From Pseudofrankia sp. DC12 (GTDB lineage Bacteria > Actinomycetota > Actinomycetes > Frankiales > Frankiaceae), in contig NZ_KQ031391.1 in assembly GCF_000966285.1 (NCBI RefSeq), positions 2,763,208 through 2,827,207 of the forward strand: 64,000 bases of DNA. Direction: 5' to 3'. The position numbers and the translations under genes were made by a program. Positions 62,280-64,000 of the stretch are shown here, in pieces; within the stretch, counting starts at the first letter, position 1, and every line of letters begins with the position of its first letter. Below the pieces are notes generated by a model that searched no databases, was not told the DNA's origin, and saw only the letters and a program-made list of their open reading frames with translations.

Positions 62280-62358
62280 TGGCACGGCCCGAGCGTCACC
62301 AGCGTCGCCGTGCGCCGCGTCGCCAGAAAGGCCGCGATCTCCTCGCCGGGAGACAGTG
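62280..62358 (-). pseudogene. Fragment of a PPOX-class flavoprotein gene
   Basis: On the minus strand: LSPGEEIAAFLATRRTATLV followed by TLGP, the first helix and strand of a PPOX/F420-type protein. Nothing further is preserved; the CBS fragment stop lies a few bases away. Confidence 0.45.
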
Positions 62359-62555
62359 CCGGAGGCCGGTGGGACCCACCGACCAGCGCCTGCCGGCGAA
62401 CAGGGAGACCGCCGAGGCGGGCGGCCCGAAAAGAGTCGAGGACAACGGCTGGCTGGCCTGCAGTGGCGGGCCGGTTCAGCATGACGCGAAGTTTTGCTGT
62501 CCTCCGGCCGTGTGGAACGCCATCGTCGTTCCTGGCAGAGGTGGGAGGGAGCAGC

Positions 62556-63959
62556 GTGCGATTGATCGCGGGGGGCCAGTTCGGCGCCGGCCGGGACCGG
62601 GAGGACCGGTCGCGGCCCGATGTCGTGTGGACCACCGCCGTACGGGCCCTCGACGCGCAGCATCGGACGACGTCGCTGATCCGCCTTGGCTTCGTCGCGG
62701 TGATGTGGGGCGTCGCCGCGAGTCTGCCCGCCGGCGGGATCGCTCGCGCCGGGCCGCAGCTCAGCCTTGCGACGGCTGGCTGCCTGCTGTCTTACGCGCA
62801 CGCCCGCCCGGCGCTGGTCGAGGCGTTCGAGCGGCTGCCGGGGCTGGCGTCGGTCGCCGGCCACCTGGCGGCGACCCGGGGGCGCGCGACCTTTGACGTA
62901 CCGGGCCTGCTCGAGGCGTTCGGCTCGGTCAGCGCCGGTCTCCTGTTCGCCGGGCCGTGGCCGGTGGCTGGGCTTTCCACTCCGATCCGATCGGTCGCCG
63001 TCATCGCCTCGGTCGGCTTCGCGTGGCTCGTCGGGCTGAACACCACGATCGACGCCGGCTGGTACGCACCCACGATGCCGGTCGTGATGGGCACGGAACG
63101 CAGCGTCGGACCGCCGCCGAAGGTGCTGGTCGTCTTTCGCCACCTCCAGGCGCTCCTCCTGTCGATCCTGGTGGCCCTCATCGTCGGCATTCCCTGGACG
63201 CCCGCGGTCGCGGCGATCCCGTGGGTGCTGCGGGTGTCGGCCATCTGCGTGATGCTGCTGCTTCAGGTCGTCTGGACCTGCTTCGAGCAGATCCTGACGG
63301 CCGCCGTGGAGACCGTGCGCGACGCCGAGGACGTGGTGCGCAAGGGCGCCGCCCAGGATCTGCACAGCCTCACCAAGAACGCGGTCCGGCTGGTGGCGAC
63401 GGCCGTCGAGGCGGAGGCGCCGAACCCGAGCGAGGTGCGCGCGCTCGTCCGCGACCTGCTGGTGGTGGTCGAGGAGACCCGGCTGGCCATGCTCGCCGAG
63501 GGTGCGGCCTCCCGCGCCGCCGACGTGGCCGACCTCTGGCACGCCGTCACCCGCATCCTCGCGGACGGGGCCCGCTCGCGCTGTGTCCTCGCCGCCGGCG
63601 CGGACCTCGTGCTCGGCGGGACCGACTATCAGCTGGCCCGGCGGGTGCTGGCCGACCTCGTCGTCAACGCGCTGAAGGCGGGCGCCGGACGCGTCGAGGT
63701 CACCCTTGCCGTCGTCGGCGAGGGACCGTCATCCGATGTCGAGCTGGACGTCGCCGACGACGGTCCGGGCATGCCGCCGGACGCTCTCGACGACCCGCGT
63801 GGCAGCCTGCGGCTGCTCGACTGGGAGCTTCGCCGCTACGGCGGCGGGATCACCTTCACCACCGAGCGTAAGACGGGGACGGTGGTCCGGGCCCGGTGGT
63901 CGTCTCCCCGGCGAGTCCGGACCGAAACGCCGCCCGGCAGAACTCTGGAGACGCGATGA
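62556..63959 (+). CDS. Membrane sensor protein with histidine-kinase-type ATPase domain
   Basis: 467 residues from the GTG at 62556 with a GGGAGG ribosome site 7 nt upstream. About five or six membrane segments occupy residues 40-250. A helical region (DLHSLTKNAVRLVATAV, a possible dimerisation segment) and a HATPase_c domain follow: N-box RRVLADLVVNALKAGAGRVE, G1 LDVADDGPGMPPDALDDPRG, G2-like YGGGITFTTERKTGTVV. A NarL-type sensor kinase is likely, since the next gene, overlapping by ATGA, begins a response regulator. Confidence 0.82.
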   Translation: MRLIAGGQFGAGRDREDRSRPDVVWTTAVRALDAQHRTTSLIRLGFVAVMWGVAASLPAGGIARAGPQLSLATAGCLLSYAHARPALVEAFERLPGLASVAGHLAATRGRATFDVPGLLEAFGSVSAGLLFAGPWPVAGLSTPIRSVAVIASVGFAWLVGLNTTIDAGWYAPTMPVVMGTERSVGPPPKVLVVFRHLQALLLSILVALIVGIPWTPAVAAIPWVLRVSAICVMLLLQVVWTCFEQILTAAVETVRDAEDVVRKGAAQDLHSLTKNAVRLVATAVEAEAPNPSEVRALVRDLLVVVEETRLAMLAEGAASRAADVADLWHAVTRILADGARSRCVLAAGADLVLGGTDYQLARRVLADLVVNALKAGAGRVEVTLAVVGEGPSSDVELDVADDGPGMPPDALDDPRGSLRLLDWELRRYGGGITFTTERKTGTVVRARWSSPRRVRTETPPGRTLETR

Positions 63960-64000
63960 CAATTCGGGTGCTGGTAGTCGACGACCTGCTCGGCGTCGAG
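63956..64000 (+). CDS. Response regulator, only the first 15 codons are in the window
   Basis: MTIRVLVVDDLLGVE is a typical receiver-domain start (VDD acidic pocket). The ATG overlaps the stop of the sensor kinase gene, so both form one operon. The output domain is beyond the window; NarL/LuxR type is a guess. Confidence 0.75.
   Translation, partial: MTIRVLVVDDLLGVE

Noticed and set aside
1-64000. tRNA, rRNA and CRISPR loci
   Set aside because: No TTCGA-type T-loop with flanking acceptor stems, no rRNA-like conserved stretches and no spaced direct repeats were seen by eye; a computational scan could still find a small RNA.

Overview
The window is very GC-rich (roughly 70% or more), uses GTG starts heavily, and shows Actinobacteria-typical families: an aerobic cobalamin pathway, an AfsR-type STAND regulator, PknB-like kinases, F420/PPOX-family flavoproteins and a group III truncated globin. 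A Frankia/Pseudofrankia-like (Frankiales) chromosome is the best guess. This is inference from gene content, not a database match. No rRNA, tRNA or CRISPR array was recognised.

Layout. 0-7.4 kb: tail of a UGT-like glycosyltransferase, a maltokinase-like phosphotransferase, remnants of a SIS gene and an EAL gene, an SDR/DUF2867 protein, a photolyase and a HTH-membrane protein. 7.4-26.2 kb: a nearly complete aerobic (CobG-type) cobalamin cluster. One long minus-strand operon runs chlID-like chelatase, cobO, cobB, cobD, cobQ, cobN, cobG, cobH, cobIJ. It starts at a clearly visible B12 riboswitch. A divergent plus-strand operon holds cobL, cobM and cobK, and a separate cobF converges on cobIJ. 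26.7-36.5 kb: an AfsR-like regulator, a DrrAB-type ABC exporter, a PPOX flavoprotein, a membrane protein, an SDR and an ABC-F ATPase. 36.6-39 kb: a decayed patch with a cupin, a GT2 glycosyltransferase, an extracellular nuclease fragment fused in frame to a CHAD domain, and a perfect 34-bp palindrome. 39.8-45.5 kb: a DNA-binding-like hypothetical, a TetR/MFS efflux pair sharing an operator, and a WD40 Ser/Thr kinase. 46-49.2 kb: a Fic protein, a broken CHAT protein, and an operon of ferredoxin, Cys-rich HTH regulator, membrane protein and truncated globin. 49.4-56.9 kb: an unusual Ser/Asn/Gly-rich small protein, a small HTH protein, an HNH nuclease remnant, a P1B-4 metal ATPase with divergent ArsR repressor and a four-half-site operator, a second kinase and a PAP2 phosphatase. 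57-62.4 kb: a graveyard of resolvase, integrase, TIR, SRPBCC, CBS and PPOX fragments around a live flotillin/NfeD pair, a VOC protein and a TetR regulator. 62.5-64 kb: a two-component system cut by the window end.

Two themes stand out. First, at least six sites show a plus-strand gene that lost its C-terminus running head-on into a minus-strand gene that also lost its C-terminus. That is the footprint expected when a deletion removes everything between two genes, so the region looks like an actively shrinking or rearranged part of a chromosome (or, less interestingly, a set of assembly joins). Second, several short regulatory sequences can be read directly: the B12 riboswitch, a TetR operator repeated in front of its efflux pump, the ArsR operator with half-sites every 8 bp, a 22-bp-spaced direct repeat in front of the ABC exporter, and a series of TANNNT boxes placed 6-8 nt before start codons, typical of leaderless transcripts.

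The cobalamin genes together make adenosylcobyric acid from precorrin-2: ring methylations (CobI, CobG, CobJ, CobM, CobF, CobL), reduction and methyl shift (CobK, CobH), a,c-diamide amidation (CobB), cobalt insertion (CobN with a ChlI/ChlD-like ATPase), adenosylation (CobO), amidation (CobQ) and aminopropanol attachment (CobD). The SUMT gene and the late nucleotide-loop genes are not in this window.
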